Origin: Phycisphaerae bacterium
GTDB lineage: Bacteria; Planctomycetota; Phycisphaerae; Sedimentisphaerales; Anaerohalosphaeraceae
Length of the DNA stretch: 64,000 nucleotides
Assembly: GCA_014859965.1 (NCBI GenBank)
Contig: JACZKQ010000048.1
Coordinates: 19,479-83,478, forward strand
Direction of reading: 5' to 3'
The notes beneath the pieces were generated by a model that saw nothing but the letters and a program-made list of their open reading frames with translations, searched no databases and had not been told where the DNA came from. The translations under genes and the position numbers were made by a program. Position 1 is the stretch's first letter. Each line of letters opens with the position of its first letter. Below, piece by piece: positions 18,727 through 27,998 of this stretch.

Positions 18727-19653
18727 ATGAAACCGGGCATCTGCGACAATTTAGTTCGGCGGGGGTTTTCGCTGATCGAGACGCTGGCGGCGTTGACCAT
18801 CACTGCGATGATCATTATCGCAACGATCAACGTCTATGGACGGATCCGCTCTGTCGCTGCATCGGTCGAGCGTCGTGTGGACGACGCCCTGCTGCCCAAC
18901 GAAATCGTGCAGCGGATCGCGCAGGATATCGACCGGCTGACGCTGCCGGGCCTGGAGACGACTCTCGCCATCGCCAACAAGTTCGACGGCCGGTACAATC
19001 TTTGCCGAATGGAAATCGTTACGCGGTTCTATGACGGCAGCGAGCCGCCGAAGCCGCAGATCTACGAGAAAGTGGTCTGGCAGAGCGATTACGATCCTGT
19101 CGTCGATGCCGTTATTCTCTACCGCTCCCACAGCGGGCTCAATCTCGAAGACAAGCTCGTCGACAAGGATCTCGACGCCCTCCAGCAAGGCGGCCGTGAG
19201 ATGTTCATTCCCGTCAGCACCGGCATCACCTTTTTTGAAATTATTGTTCCCCAGGGGGATAACGAGTTCCGGGAGTGGCGGCTCAACAGCCTGCCGCGCG
19301 CCGTGCGAGTGCGCGTCTCGTTCGCCCAGCCGCGAGAAGACTTTGAAACGGGTGAGTGGCTCGTCTTTGACGAGGATAAGGTCGTCCGCACGATTGCCAT
19401 AGACCGGACGCGCAAGCTCCGCTACAGATTCATCCGCAAAGAGTTTGAGCTGGCCGAGGACGACCCGAACACCGTCCTCGAAGGCAGCGAGGGTATGGGC
19501 GACGAAGGCGCCGGGGAGGGCGAGGGGACCGGTATCGGGGAGGGCGAGGGCCCAGGTGAAGGTCCCGGACCCGAAGGGCCCGGACCCGGCAGCGAGGGTC
19601 CCGGTCCCGAAGGGCCCGGCCCCGCATCACCCAGAAGACCAGGACGAGAATGA
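18727..19653 (+). CDS. gspJ: Minor pseudopilin GspJ-like with Gly/Glu/Pro tail
   Basis: A 308-residue prepilin-like protein. The leader ends VRRG, followed by FSLIETLAALTITAMIIIAT with Glu at +5. The middle part (DDALLPNEIVQRIAQDIDRL, WQSDYDPVVDAVILYR, WRLNSLPRAVRVRVSF) follows the GspJ pattern in which the last element gives the predicted bond geometry strand. The final 60 or so residues are a low-complexity tail of repeated GEG, GPGP and EGPGP units, unusual for this family. It overlaps gspK by 4 bases (ATGA). Confidence 0.85.
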   Translation: MKPGICDNLVRRGFSLIETLAALTITAMIIIATINVYGRIRSVAASVERRVDDALLPNEIVQRIAQDIDRLTLPGLETTLAIANKFDGRYNLCRMEIVTRFYDGSEPPKPQIYEKVVWQSDYDPVVDAVILYRSHSGLNLEDKLVDKDLDALQQGGREMFIPVSTGITFFEIIVPQGDNEFREWRLNSLPRAVRVRVSFAQPREDFETGEWLVFDEDKVVRTIAIDRTRKLRYRFIRKEFELAEDDPNTVLEGSEGMGDEGAGEGEGTGIGEGEGPGEGPGPEGPGPGSEGPGPEGPGPASPRRPGRE

Positions 19654-21014
19654 CCAACGCACCATTTACATCTTGTTTTGCTCGGCAAACCGGCGGCTCA
19701 AGACGTTCCGGGCTGGCCCTGATTCTGACGGTCGTCGTTCTGGTCGTTCTGTCGACGGTGTGCTACACGTTGACCGCACGCATATCCATGCTTAAGCGTC
19801 GGCAGGAGTACATGATCAACTATCAGAAATCGCGTTACGCCTGCGACTCGGCCGTCAAGCTTGCACTGAGCACCGTTCAGCGGATTCCTTTGAACCTCAT
19901 TATTCGAAAGGGCGAGCCGGACTTCTCCGATCTGTTCACCATGGACCACGAAGAGTATGAGCTGTTCCTGGCCGAATGGGCCGAGCGCAAAGCCGCGGAG
20001 ATGGCCGAGGAAACTGCCGCCGACGGCGGTCTGTCCGCCACGGCGGACGAGTTGCTCTCGGGGCTGCTCGGCTCGGCGGCAGATCCGAATTCCGACGATC
20101 CCAACGGATCGGATGTCTACGATTCGTTTAACCCGGAGGCGACAGGGCTGGACCCTGGCACGATCACAATACCCGGTCCGTACGGGTCTGACTGGCCGCT
20201 GGTGCACGCGGCGATTGAATTCGATATCGGCGATTCGCGCGTGGTTATTCGCATTGAAGATGAAAACGCGAAGATGCCGCTGATATGGGCAATGACAACA
20301 AACGCCTCGCAGAATCGGGAAGCTGAAGCGGCGTTCGAGACGTTCTGCGAATGGATGCAGATGTATCCGACGGAGGTCGACGACCTCAAAAAGCAGGTCA
20401 GCGCACTGAGTAAGTACAAAACGTTCGCACTGGAACTGAAGCCCGTCGTCTACACCGAGCAGACTGAGGTCGTCAACCGGGCGACCCCTACTTCGCGGAC
20501 GGCCCAACCAGCCCGAACGGCCATTTCGCGAACGACCACCCGCACAGTGCTGAAGACGCGTCCCGCCATCGCCCACACGACCGACTTCGCCAAGCTGCTG
20601 CACAGCTCGGTTCTCGACACGGACCGCCTGGCGTGGGCCCTGCCCAATACCGGCAGCCGCTATGAGGCCCCGCTGAAATACCTGGCCCTTTGGGGATCGC
20701 AGCGGGTCAACATCAACACAGCGCCGCGGCACGTGCTGGAGGCGGCCTTTACTTTCGGTGGGGATGCCCGCGAGATCGCCCAGGAGATCATCCTCATGCG
20801 GCAGGACAAGCCATTTAAAGATATCAATGAACTCAAGTCGAAGCTGTACCGATACAGCGATTCGATTCGGAAGGTCGAGCCTTACATCACGACCCGCAGC
20901 ACGTTTTTTTCGGTGAAGGTGACGGCAACGACCGGCAGCGCCAGGGCTTCGACGGTGGCGACAGTGGTGCGCGAGGGAACGAACGTCCAGAGAATCGCCT
21001 TGCTGGCTTTTTGA
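19650..21014 (+). CDS. gspK: Minor pseudopilin GspK
   Basis: A 454-residue protein starting 4 bases inside gspJ. The leader ends RSG before LALILTVVVLVVLSTVCYTL; the usual Glu at +5 is absent, a known GspK feature that lets it cap the pseudopilus tip. The body contains IEDENAKMPL and the helix-hairpin-helix segment VNINTAPRHVLEA with INELKSKLYRYS, both typical of GspK/T2SSK. Length is above the usual 300-330 because of acidic and Thr/Arg-rich inserts near residues 125-165 and 270-310. Confidence 0.92.
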   Translation: MTNAPFTSCFARQTGGSRRSGLALILTVVVLVVLSTVCYTLTARISMLKRRQEYMINYQKSRYACDSAVKLALSTVQRIPLNLIIRKGEPDFSDLFTMDHEEYELFLAEWAERKAAEMAEETAADGGLSATADELLSGLLGSAADPNSDDPNGSDVYDSFNPEATGLDPGTITIPGPYGSDWPLVHAAIEFDIGDSRVVIRIEDENAKMPLIWAMTTNASQNREAEAAFETFCEWMQMYPTEVDDLKKQVSALSKYKTFALELKPVVYTEQTEVVNRATPTSRTAQPARTAISRTTTRTVLKTRPAIAHTTDFAKLLHSSVLDTDRLAWALPNTGSRYEAPLKYLALWGSQRVNINTAPRHVLEAAFTFGGDAREIAQEIILMRQDKPFKDINELKSKLYRYSDSIRKVEPYITTRSTFFSVKVTATTGSARASTVATVVREGTNVQRIALLAF

Positions 21015-21097
21015 CGCCGGCGGGCCGGAGCGCGACCATGCTCGTAAAAGAAGAAGGCAAGGCAGGCCTTGCCCGTATAATGCACGGAGACTATTGA

Positions 21098-22570
21098 GTG
21101 GAACAGAACAATTGTTTAGGCATATATCTTTCGCGGTCAAAAGCGACGGCGGTGCTGCTGTCATCCAACGCCGCACATCCGGCGGTGCTCGGGTCGTTCA
21201 GCATTGCAAAGGAAACGCCCGAGAGTGCCGACGGCGCTCCGCCGCACGACATATCCCTTGCCAGTCAGCTCGCCGCTCAGCTTGCGGCCTCCGGGTTTCG
21301 TTACGGCGATGTGTGCGTAAGCCTCGATTGCACGCTGTACACACAGCACAATCTGCGGTCCGATTTTACCGAGCACAAGCAGATCGCCAATACCATTATG
21401 TTCGATGCAGAAGAGGCCCTGGCCCGCGACGCCACGGAGATGGCGCTGACGTTCAACATCAGCGGCTCCGACGACAGAGGGTCGCACGTCACGGTCTTCA
21501 CCGCCGACCGCACCTTCCTCAGCACGACGCTGTCTGAACTGCAGGGCGAAAACCTTGACCCAACGGCGATCGAGCCGGACATCCTGTGCCTTGCCCGATT
21601 TCTCGAACATAATTTTCCGCTGCCCAAAGCGGCCCATCCGCTGTTCGTGATCCTTACGGGTGAAGCGTGTCACATGATTCATCCACAGGCGCACCACCAG
21701 AGTCCCCTGGTCCGCAGTTTTATCATGGGACGTTCGCAAAACGCAACGTCGGTGCTGCAGCGAGAAATCCCGCTGACGTTAGCGGCCATGAATCTTGCCG
21801 AACCGATTGATGCTGTGTTCGTTGCCGGCCTGGCGGATGCGCCGGACACCGGCAAGCTCAGCGAGACGACCGGCTTGCAGGTCCATGCCATGGATCTTGC
21901 CGCACTGGTCGGCGACGGCCAAACACCTGCGGCCGACGACATCTCACCCACGGAGTTCGCCATGGCGTACGGGGCCGCTTTGAGCGAAGTCAAACATATC
22001 CGTGCCAGCGACTTTCGCCAGAGTTTCGCCCCCTACCAGGGCAAACGCCTCATCCTGCAGAAAACTTTGCGGGCGATCAGCGTCATGGTCACCATATCGA
22101 TGGTCGTTCTCGGCATTTACATGCAGCTTAAGGTCTTCAGGAAGCACAATTATATCTCGCAGCTTGAGAAAAACCTTACCGAAGATTACCGCACGATCAT
22201 GTACGGTGTCGACCCGCCGCGCAACATGCCGGTACTGACAAAGCTGGGAAGTGTCTACAGCCAGGTGCTGAAAATCCGCGGCGGAGAGATCGGCGACGAA
22301 AGCTCCATCCCCGCGAAACTCACCTATATGCTCCAGTCCATCAATGAAACACCTGAGAGTATCGACGTCAACATAGCGAGCATCGATGTGACCGGCAACC
22401 GCATGAGCCTCGGCGGCGACACCAACCGTCGCGCCAGCACCCTGGCCCTCTTCAATTCGTTCACAGCACATCCTAAACTCCAGAAGGTCTCCGAACGTCT
22501 TGACCAAAAGGGCAATCGCGACGTTTTCACCATCGATCTCGAACTCAAGAAAGGCAAGATCGCCAAATGA
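21098..22570 (+). CDS. gspL: GspL/PilM-like cytoplasmic-to-membrane assembly protein
   Basis: A GTG start at 21098 with GGAGA 8 bases upstream gives 490 residues. The first 300 form an actin-like (PilM/GspL) cytoplasmic domain beginning CLGIYLSRSKATAVLL. The segment DFRQSFAPYQGKR precedes a single membrane helix at about 325-345, and a periplasmic ferredoxin-like domain follows (SIPAKLTYMLQSINETPESI). GspL recruits the ATPase GspE to the membrane and binds GspM. The downstream overlap with the gspM-like gene is 4 bases. Confidence 0.78.
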   Translation: MEQNNCLGIYLSRSKATAVLLSSNAAHPAVLGSFSIAKETPESADGAPPHDISLASQLAAQLAASGFRYGDVCVSLDCTLYTQHNLRSDFTEHKQIANTIMFDAEEALARDATEMALTFNISGSDDRGSHVTVFTADRTFLSTTLSELQGENLDPTAIEPDILCLARFLEHNFPLPKAAHPLFVILTGEACHMIHPQAHHQSPLVRSFIMGRSQNATSVLQREIPLTLAAMNLAEPIDAVFVAGLADAPDTGKLSETTGLQVHAMDLAALVGDGQTPAADDISPTEFAMAYGAALSEVKHIRASDFRQSFAPYQGKRLILQKTLRAISVMVTISMVVLGIYMQLKVFRKHNYISQLEKNLTEDYRTIMYGVDPPRNMPVLTKLGSVYSQVLKIRGGEIGDESSIPAKLTYMLQSINETPESIDVNIASIDVTGNRMSLGGDTNRRASTLALFNSFTAHPKLQKVSERLDQKGNRDVFTIDLELKKGKIAK

Positions 22571-23070
22571 AAGCCTATCTGAAAAATCTAAACCTTTATT
22601 ATTTGTGTGTTCCGGCCGCGACGATTCTCTGGGTCGTCTTCATCATGACAGTTTCGCTGCCTGCCGCGGACAAAAAATGGGACAAGGCACAGAGCGACTT
22701 CAACAAGGCCCAGGATATCATCGCCAAGATTGCCGCGCTCGATCCCGACCGCCTCAACTACAAGGCCGAAAAAGCCGGCGGCGGCAAGTTCGACTATTCG
22801 AGCGCCATTGAGGAAATCGCCAAGGTAGTCGCTATTCCGTCATCGAGCTACTCGCTTGTCGCACGACGGCCCGTAGTCAGCGGGGGCAAGGAAAAGAAGA
22901 GCGCCGACGTGACCATCAGCACCGTTGACATTGAAACTCTGGCTAAATTCATTTCCCAGATGCTCCTGCGATGGTCCGATCTCGAGTGCGATCTGCTTTC
23001 GATTGATCGGCTGCCGGCGGGTAAAAACAACTGGAAGGCAGTAATGAAGTTCACCTATGCCCCGAAATAA
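22567..23070 (+). CDS. gspM: GspM/PilO-like inner-membrane assembly protein
   Basis: A 167-residue protein with a short cytoplasmic tail, one membrane helix at residues 10-30 (YLCVPAATILWVVFIMTVSL) and a periplasmic part with a coiled segment and a ferredoxin-like fold (ETLAKFISQMLLRWSDLECD). Size, topology and its 4-base overlap with the gspL-like gene fit GspM or PilO. No diagnostic residue exists for the family, so the call depends on context. It is the last gene of the secretion operon. Confidence 0.65.
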   Translation: MKAYLKNLNLYYLCVPAATILWVVFIMTVSLPAADKKWDKAQSDFNKAQDIIAKIAALDPDRLNYKAEKAGGGKFDYSSAIEEIAKVVAIPSSSYSLVARRPVVSGGKEKKSADVTISTVDIETLAKFISQMLLRWSDLECDLLSIDRLPAGKNNWKAVMKFTYAPK

Positions 23071-23256
23071 CCCGCATCCGTTCGCAAATTTTGTCGCCGT
23101 ATGAGAATCTGATCGCGCCGAATCCCCCCCGCCAAAGACATCGGCCTGTATGGATAGCTTACAACCCCGTTGAATTTCTGACATCGCCCCCTCCTGCCGA
23201 GCCGCTTCTCGGCAAAAACATGTGATAATCGGCCAAAAACGCTCACCAGCCGATAC

Positions 23257-23272
23257 TGGCACACCTGTTGCA
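23257..23272 (+). promoter_or_regulatory. Sigma54 (-24/-12) promoter of the flagellar operon
   Basis: TGGCAC-ACCTG-TTGCA matches the RpoN consensus at every key position: GG at -24 and GC at -12 separated by exactly 10 bases, with CTGGCAC and TTGCA boxes. It lies about 70 bases before the ATG at 23342 and inside a longer open frame that begins at a GTG at 23222, which argues that the shorter start is right. The same operon encodes a sigma54 activator at 26551. Confidence 0.8.
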
Positions 23273-23341
23273 TCCAACCGGACAGAATGCTGTATTTCCG
23301 CAGTGACAATGCGGACACGGAAAATACTGTTAGCGAAAAAG

Positions 23342-25777
23342 ATGGATAAAAACAAGAAAAACAAGCCTGTTACGGACCAACCGTTTGACGAGCCGACCTT
23401 TTCTGAGGTCTTTGCCAAAGAGCCTGTGGCCAACCCGGGTGTTCACGACGTCTTCGCCGGAGCAGGCAGGCCTTCGCGGGGGCCTTCGCGGCCGTCATTT
23501 CTTTCACCGGGCCCTGCCCGAACACGCAATGCCGCGGGCATTCCTTTTACCCACATCTTGTTTGCGATAAACCTCGTCGTTATTACTGCGATTCTGTGTT
23601 ACATGGTATTCAAGCCGCCCGTAGTCAATATAGCTGCGGAAAACACCTCACCTTTGGTTCCATCGTCGTTGCGCGGCGAGGGCCATATCGAACCGGCACC
23701 GCAGTCACACCGGAGCCCCGCCGCCGGCAGGCCTGCCGAGCAGTCTGTCTCATGGAAAATGGCGGAAATGCTGTATCGGTCCGAGTCGTACGAACAAGCC
23801 CTGCGCGTCTTCCAAACGCTGGCAGACCATCTGCCCGTGAATGTCGAAGGCAACGACGCCCTCCGGGACTACCTGCAGTTGATGATGGCCTTGTGCATGG
23901 AGAACATGCCGGGTAACCAGAACTCCGGCCCGTTCTTCACCGCCGCGCTTCAAAGCCGCTCTCCGCTGGTCAGGGCGCTGGCCAATTACCGCCTGGCCCT
24001 CATTGAGAATCGCAACGGGCAGTTTCTAGACGTCAGAAAACGTGCTTATCGCACGATTGCCCTCATAAAAACCTTCGAAAACCGGTTCCCCCAGACCATG
24101 GAGGCGGACTCCTACTTTATGGCGGCCGAGGCCCTTACTCGCCAGGTGCTTGTGCTGAATAACGCTTCGGCCGTTCTCCCGGGACAGTTGTGGTCGGACA
24201 GTCTTAGAGCCGAGACCATCCCGCCGATGGAGCAGACCGAATTGCGTGCTTTGCTGCAGACCGGCATCGCCGAACTGGCCGCCGCCGCGGTCGGTCCCAA
24301 AGTTGAAAAGCAGGAGCACCTCAGTGTCGGCATAAGGTGGTCCGCGGTATCCATGGATGCGCCCCTGCACGAACTTGCGGCGCGCATCGCGTCGACGGCG
24401 GGCGTAAACCTCATGTGGGCCGACGCCTCGGATGCTGTACGAACAAAGGCGGTCACCCTGTGTCTCGCCAACTCCTCGGAACAATTTGTCAGTGAGGTCG
24501 CCGTCGGCTGCGCGGGAGCCGTCGCCCGATTTGACAATCAAACGACAATAATACACGATCTGCAATCCTACGACAATTTCACAGAATATAAGAACCTGTT
24601 GATCAATGAGGCCATCGCGGTTTGGCGGCGCTTCACATTGCGTTACCGAGGGGACCACCGAATGGCCAATGCACATTTCGCCCTTGGATTGCTCCTGGAT
24701 TACGCCGGCCAGACAGGCACGGCCCTGGGGGAGTACAAACTCGTGGTCGGCCGCTATTCCAGCAATCCGCTGGCGCCTTTCGCCCTTCTGAACGCAAGCA
24801 TTATAAAGACGAATTTACGTGACTATACCGGCGCGAGGCAGGATCTAACCGAACTGGTCATCCAGTACCCCGACTGCAAAGTCATCGACACGGCTTCCCT
24901 GTACATGGCCGAAGCGACCATGCAGAGCGGGATGTATGACGAAGCCGTTAAGATGTTCAAGCGAGTGTACAATAAGAATATGAATAACCCTTCCCGCCGC
25001 GAGGCCGCCCATGGACTCGGGCGATGTTACTATGAGACAAAGGAATACGACCACGCGGCACAATGGCTCACCACCGCCATCGAACTCACTGAGGAGGCCG
25101 ACCAGCGGCTTCGAAATGCCAGCTTCATGTTAGGCCAATGCTTCATCAAGCTGAATCGGTTTGCCGAGGCATCCGGAGCACTTGTCAACGCCATTGACGA
25201 CAGCGCTTCGCGGGAGGAGTTTGTCAAGGTCGCTCTTGAACTCGTTAAGGCCGAGAGCGGGAGACAGGATTTTGTCGCCGCGCTTAACATACTTGAAAAC
25301 GTTCCGCTGGACCGTTTGAGCCAGGAAGATTCCTGCGCTATTCTGCGAGCTACGGCTGGAGTCCTGGTCGAGATTGGTCTCCTGGATACCGCAACGACAC
25401 TCCTGCGGCGAAAAATCGGGTTTATCGCCGACTCTACATTGCGGGCCCAACTGAGTCTTGAGCTGGCGCGGTGCTATGGAGCCGCAGGCGACCTGCGGCT
25501 GGCGCGAAAAGAGGTCAGCGAGGCGCTGCTCGACATGCCGGTTGACGGCGAACGCCAGCAGGCCGCTATCTTCCTGGCGGAACTCTGTTACCGCCTGAAC
25601 GATTACGATCACGCGGCCGACGTGTGTCTCGGCCTGCTCCGGCAGAAGATCGCAGACAAGACGATCTCCGAAAAGGCGAACGAAATTCTGGGCTCCTGCT
25701 ACACAGAGATGAAGCAGTATGAAAAGGCCGCGCTCGCCTATGCCGGTGTCCATGACGTTGCAGCAGGAGGCCTGTAG
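23342..25777 (+). CDS. Membrane-anchored TPR protein with STN-like domain, flagellar operon
   Basis: The ATG at 23342 was chosen because the sigma54 promoter lies downstream of the more distant in-frame starts. The 811-residue product has a basic cytoplasmic tail, one membrane helix near residues 65-85 (FTHILFAINLVVITAILCYM) and a large exported part. Residues about 130-320 and 420-800 are helical repeats of tetratricopeptide/TolA-YbgF type (VSWKMAEMLYRSESYEQALRV, NDYDHAADVCLGLL). Between them, near 325-400, SVGIRWSAVSMDAPLHELA with GVNLMWADASDAV resembles the STN domain of secretins and TonB receptors. It may be a periplasmic scaffold. I do not recognise a named family for the whole protein. 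Confidence 0.8.
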   Translation: MDKNKKNKPVTDQPFDEPTFSEVFAKEPVANPGVHDVFAGAGRPSRGPSRPSFLSPGPARTRNAAGIPFTHILFAINLVVITAILCYMVFKPPVVNIAAENTSPLVPSSLRGEGHIEPAPQSHRSPAAGRPAEQSVSWKMAEMLYRSESYEQALRVFQTLADHLPVNVEGNDALRDYLQLMMALCMENMPGNQNSGPFFTAALQSRSPLVRALANYRLALIENRNGQFLDVRKRAYRTIALIKTFENRFPQTMEADSYFMAAEALTRQVLVLNNASAVLPGQLWSDSLRAETIPPMEQTELRALLQTGIAELAAAAVGPKVEKQEHLSVGIRWSAVSMDAPLHELAARIASTAGVNLMWADASDAVRTKAVTLCLANSSEQFVSEVAVGCAGAVARFDNQTTIIHDLQSYDNFTEYKNLLINEAIAVWRRFTLRYRGDHRMANAHFALGLLLDYAGQTGTALGEYKLVVGRYSSNPLAPFALLNASIIKTNLRDYTGARQDLTELVIQYPDCKVIDTASLYMAEATMQSGMYDEAVKMFKRVYNKNMNNPSRREAAHGLGRCYYETKEYDHAAQWLTTAIELTEEADQRLRNASFMLGQCFIKLNRFAEASGALVNAIDDSASREEFVKVALELVKAESGRQDFVAALNILENVPLDRLSQEDSCAILRATAGVLVEIGLLDTATTLLRRKIGFIADSTLRAQLSLELARCYGAAGDLRLARKEVSEALLDMPVDGERQQAAIFLAELCYRLNDYDHAADVCLGLLRQKIADKTISEKANEILGSCYTEMKQYEKAALAYAGVHDVAAGGL

Positions 25778-25781
25778 CAGC

Positions 25782-26576
25782 ATGAGAACACCAATGCATC
25801 TGGCATTTGTGACCATTCTGGCCGCAACGGCGGCAGTAACCCCGTCGTGGGCCGCGGACACTGTTGTGCCGACTGCACCAAAGACCATAAGCGGTGTCTT
25901 GCCTGAAACGGCGTCATCCGCACATGAGGCGGCCGAGGTAATTTCAGCTTCGCGGGCCCTTCGCCGCAAATTGAATCGCGTGGGTATCGCCTCGGTGGCT
26001 GCCGAAAACGATCCCAATGCAAGCGACGACCTCATGAGCTATGTCCGGCAACTCGGATCGCTTCAATTGCCTCAGCCGAAACCGCAGCAGGCGTCCGCCA
26101 AGGCTGAACCCGGCCGGAACCCCTCGCCGTCCAAATTGCCCTTTACCGCAACGGCCGTACCCGGCGGGAGCGAACCGAACCAGGTGTCGTCCGGCAAAAA
26201 ATACGCTGACCAACTGATCTCTCTGCTCGGCAATCCGTCGGCCGTTATTCATGCCTTTGCCGCTGCTGAGATTCTGTATCGGGCCGGCGATTACAAACAC
26301 GCCGCTGCGTTTTATCGCATAGCACTGGACCGTATGAACGAACAGAAGCATGCTGAACCCGAGAAGATCGCATGGACGCTGTACCAGGTCGCCAACTGCC
26401 TTCGCGTCGATGATCCCGTCGGTGCGGCGGACTTTTACACGCAACTCATAACGCAGTATCCCAACTCCCCATGGACGCCCGCGGCGGCCGTGCAGCAACA
26501 AGTAATTAGCTGGTATGAAAAGAATCGCCCGGACAAGCTCCTGGAGAAACATGCACACGACCCCAACAGCCTGTGA
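25782..26576 (+). CDS. Exported TPR-type protein, flagellar operon
   Basis: A 264-residue protein from ATG 25782, with AGGAGG about 12 bases upstream and 4 bases after the previous stop. A Sec signal peptide (HLAFVTILAATAAVTPSWA, cleavage before ADT) is followed by a linker rich in Pro, Gln and Lys. A C-terminal helical repeat domain (AFAAAEILYRAGDYKHAAAF, WTLYQVANCLRVDDPVGAAD) resembles TPR or outer-membrane assembly lipoprotein (YfiO-type) repeats. It shares this architecture with the preceding protein and they may act together. Function unknown. Confidence 0.78.
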   Translation: MRTPMHLAFVTILAATAAVTPSWAADTVVPTAPKTISGVLPETASSAHEAAEVISASRALRRKLNRVGIASVAAENDPNASDDLMSYVRQLGSLQLPQPKPQQASAKAEPGRNPSPSKLPFTATAVPGGSEPNQVSSGKKYADQLISLLGNPSAVIHAFAAAEILYRAGDYKHAAAFYRIALDRMNEQKHAEPEKIAWTLYQVANCLRVDDPVGAADFYTQLITQYPNSPWTPAAAVQQQVISWYEKNRPDKLLEKHAHDPNSL

Positions 26577-27963
26577 CAACAAAGATCTGCATGTGCTGAT
26601 CGTAGATGACGACCCGCAAGTGGCCCGCATGGTCCTTGAGGCGCTTGCCCGGCGGTCGATTCGCGGCACCGTCGCCTGCAGCGAAGGCAAGGCCGTCGCT
26701 TATGCCGACCAGAAGGTGTGGCGGCTTTTGCTGATCAATCCCGCGTTCGCAGGCCGGTTCACCGGGGCCACACTGCGTCAGGTGATTGGACGTGCCCGTT
26801 TGCGCAATCCTGAATTGACTGTTATCGCCCTGCAGGAACAAGATGCCGATGCGTCCTCCAACGATACCTCGTATAGCGGTTTTGCCGACACGATCACAAC
26901 GCCTCTGTCTGCGGCACAGGTCGAGCGATTGCTCGACACGTTCGTACCCAATCATGAGATAGAAGCGCTCGCATGGTCAGACCGCGACCATGACTGCCGT
27001 TATCGTATTGTCGGCTGCAGCGCTCCGCTGGCCCGCACGGTCGAACTCGCTCGAAAGGCAGCGCCGACCTCCGCGGCGGTTCTTATCGCCGGTGAAAGCG
27101 GAACGGGCAAGGAACTGATCGCCCAACTAATACACGCCGAAAGCCGACGGTCGGCGGGGCCTTTTGTGAAGGTAAACTGTGCCGCGCTCAGCGATGCACT
27201 GCTCGAAAGTGAACTCTTCGGGCACGAAAAAGGCGCCTTCACCGGCGCAAGCCGGACGCACCAGGGCCGTTTTGAGCGGGCTCACGGCGGCACCCTGCTG
27301 CTCGACGAGATCACCGAGACACAGCCGGCGTTTCAGGCCAAGCTCCTGCGCGTGCTCGAGCAGATGCACTTTGAGCGGGTCGGCGGTGGTGAAAACATCG
27401 AGGTCAACGTACGCATCATCAGCACCACCAATATGCCCATCCAGGAAGAAGTTCGGCAGAAGCGCTTCCGCGGCGATCTCTATTATCGTCTTGCCGCCGT
27501 GACGCTGCATGTGCCGCCGCTGCGGTCTCGGCGGGAGGACGTGGCGCCTCTGGCCTGGCTTTTTGTGAACCAGTTTGCCCACGAAACCGCACGCCGGATT
27601 ACGGCCATCGACACGGCCACGCTGGACATGTTTCGGCGCTGCGATTGGCCCGGCAATGTGCGTCAACTGCGGAACATTGTTCGCACCGCCCTGATTTTCG
27701 GGGAAGGCGACGTGTTGTCATTATCTGACGTCCCATGGCTCATCGAACAGCTTCAGCCGCAGCGTCTGGTCGAGTTCGATGACGCACCCGAGGACGCCGG
27801 CGAAAGCCTTCAGACCATCGAGCGCAGAGCTATTCTGGCAGCCCTCCAGCGCAGCGACGGCAATCAGACGCGGGCAGCCAGGGTGCTCGGTATCACCGAC
27901 CGGACACTCCGCGAAAAGATGAAACGGTATCGAAATGAAATGGAACCTCTGGCGGCGCGCTGA
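26551..27963 (+). CDS. Sigma54-dependent activator with degenerate receiver (FleQ/FlrC-like)
   Basis: The ATG at 26551 has GGAG 5 bases upstream and overlaps the previous gene by 26 bases. The 470-residue protein has an N-terminal receiver-like domain starting VLIVDDDPQVARMV. The phosphoacceptor position appears to be Asn (LLLINPAFAG) and the conserved Lys-Pro is Thr-Pro, so control by phosphorylation is unlikely. The AAA+ domain has GESGTGKE near residue 181, the sigma54-contact loop GAFTGA, and GGTLLLDEITE. The C-terminal Fis-type helix-turn-helix is TRAARVLGITDRTLREKMKR. FleQ and FlrA use similarly degenerate receivers to control flagellar genes; context favours that role here. Confidence 0.9.
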   Translation: MHTTPTACDNKDLHVLIVDDDPQVARMVLEALARRSIRGTVACSEGKAVAYADQKVWRLLLINPAFAGRFTGATLRQVIGRARLRNPELTVIALQEQDADASSNDTSYSGFADTITTPLSAAQVERLLDTFVPNHEIEALAWSDRDHDCRYRIVGCSAPLARTVELARKAAPTSAAVLIAGESGTGKELIAQLIHAESRRSAGPFVKVNCAALSDALLESELFGHEKGAFTGASRTHQGRFERAHGGTLLLDEITETQPAFQAKLLRVLEQMHFERVGGGENIEVNVRIISTTNMPIQEEVRQKRFRGDLYYRLAAVTLHVPPLRSRREDVAPLAWLFVNQFAHETARRITAIDTATLDMFRRCDWPGNVRQLRNIVRTALIFGEGDVLSLSDVPWLIEQLQPQRLVEFDDAPEDAGESLQTIERRAILAALQRSDGNQTRAARVLGITDRTLREKMKRYRNEMEPLAAR

Positions 27964-27998
27964 ATGCGCGCCTTCGCGTGATTGACGGAGCAGGCACC

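Noticed and set aside
19500..19640. Short tandem repeats at DNA level
   Set aside because: They encode the Gly/Glu/Pro tail of the GspJ-like protein, so they are coding low complexity, not a CRISPR or intergenic repeat.
19698..21176. A 492-codon open frame on the minus strand opposite gspK
   Set aside because: Opposite a well-supported GspK and rich in Arg and Gln without motifs; treated as a shadow frame.
23222..23341. A 40-residue N-terminal extension of the TPR/STN protein
   Set aside because: The consensus sigma54 site at 23257-23272 lies inside it, so the transcript would start downstream.
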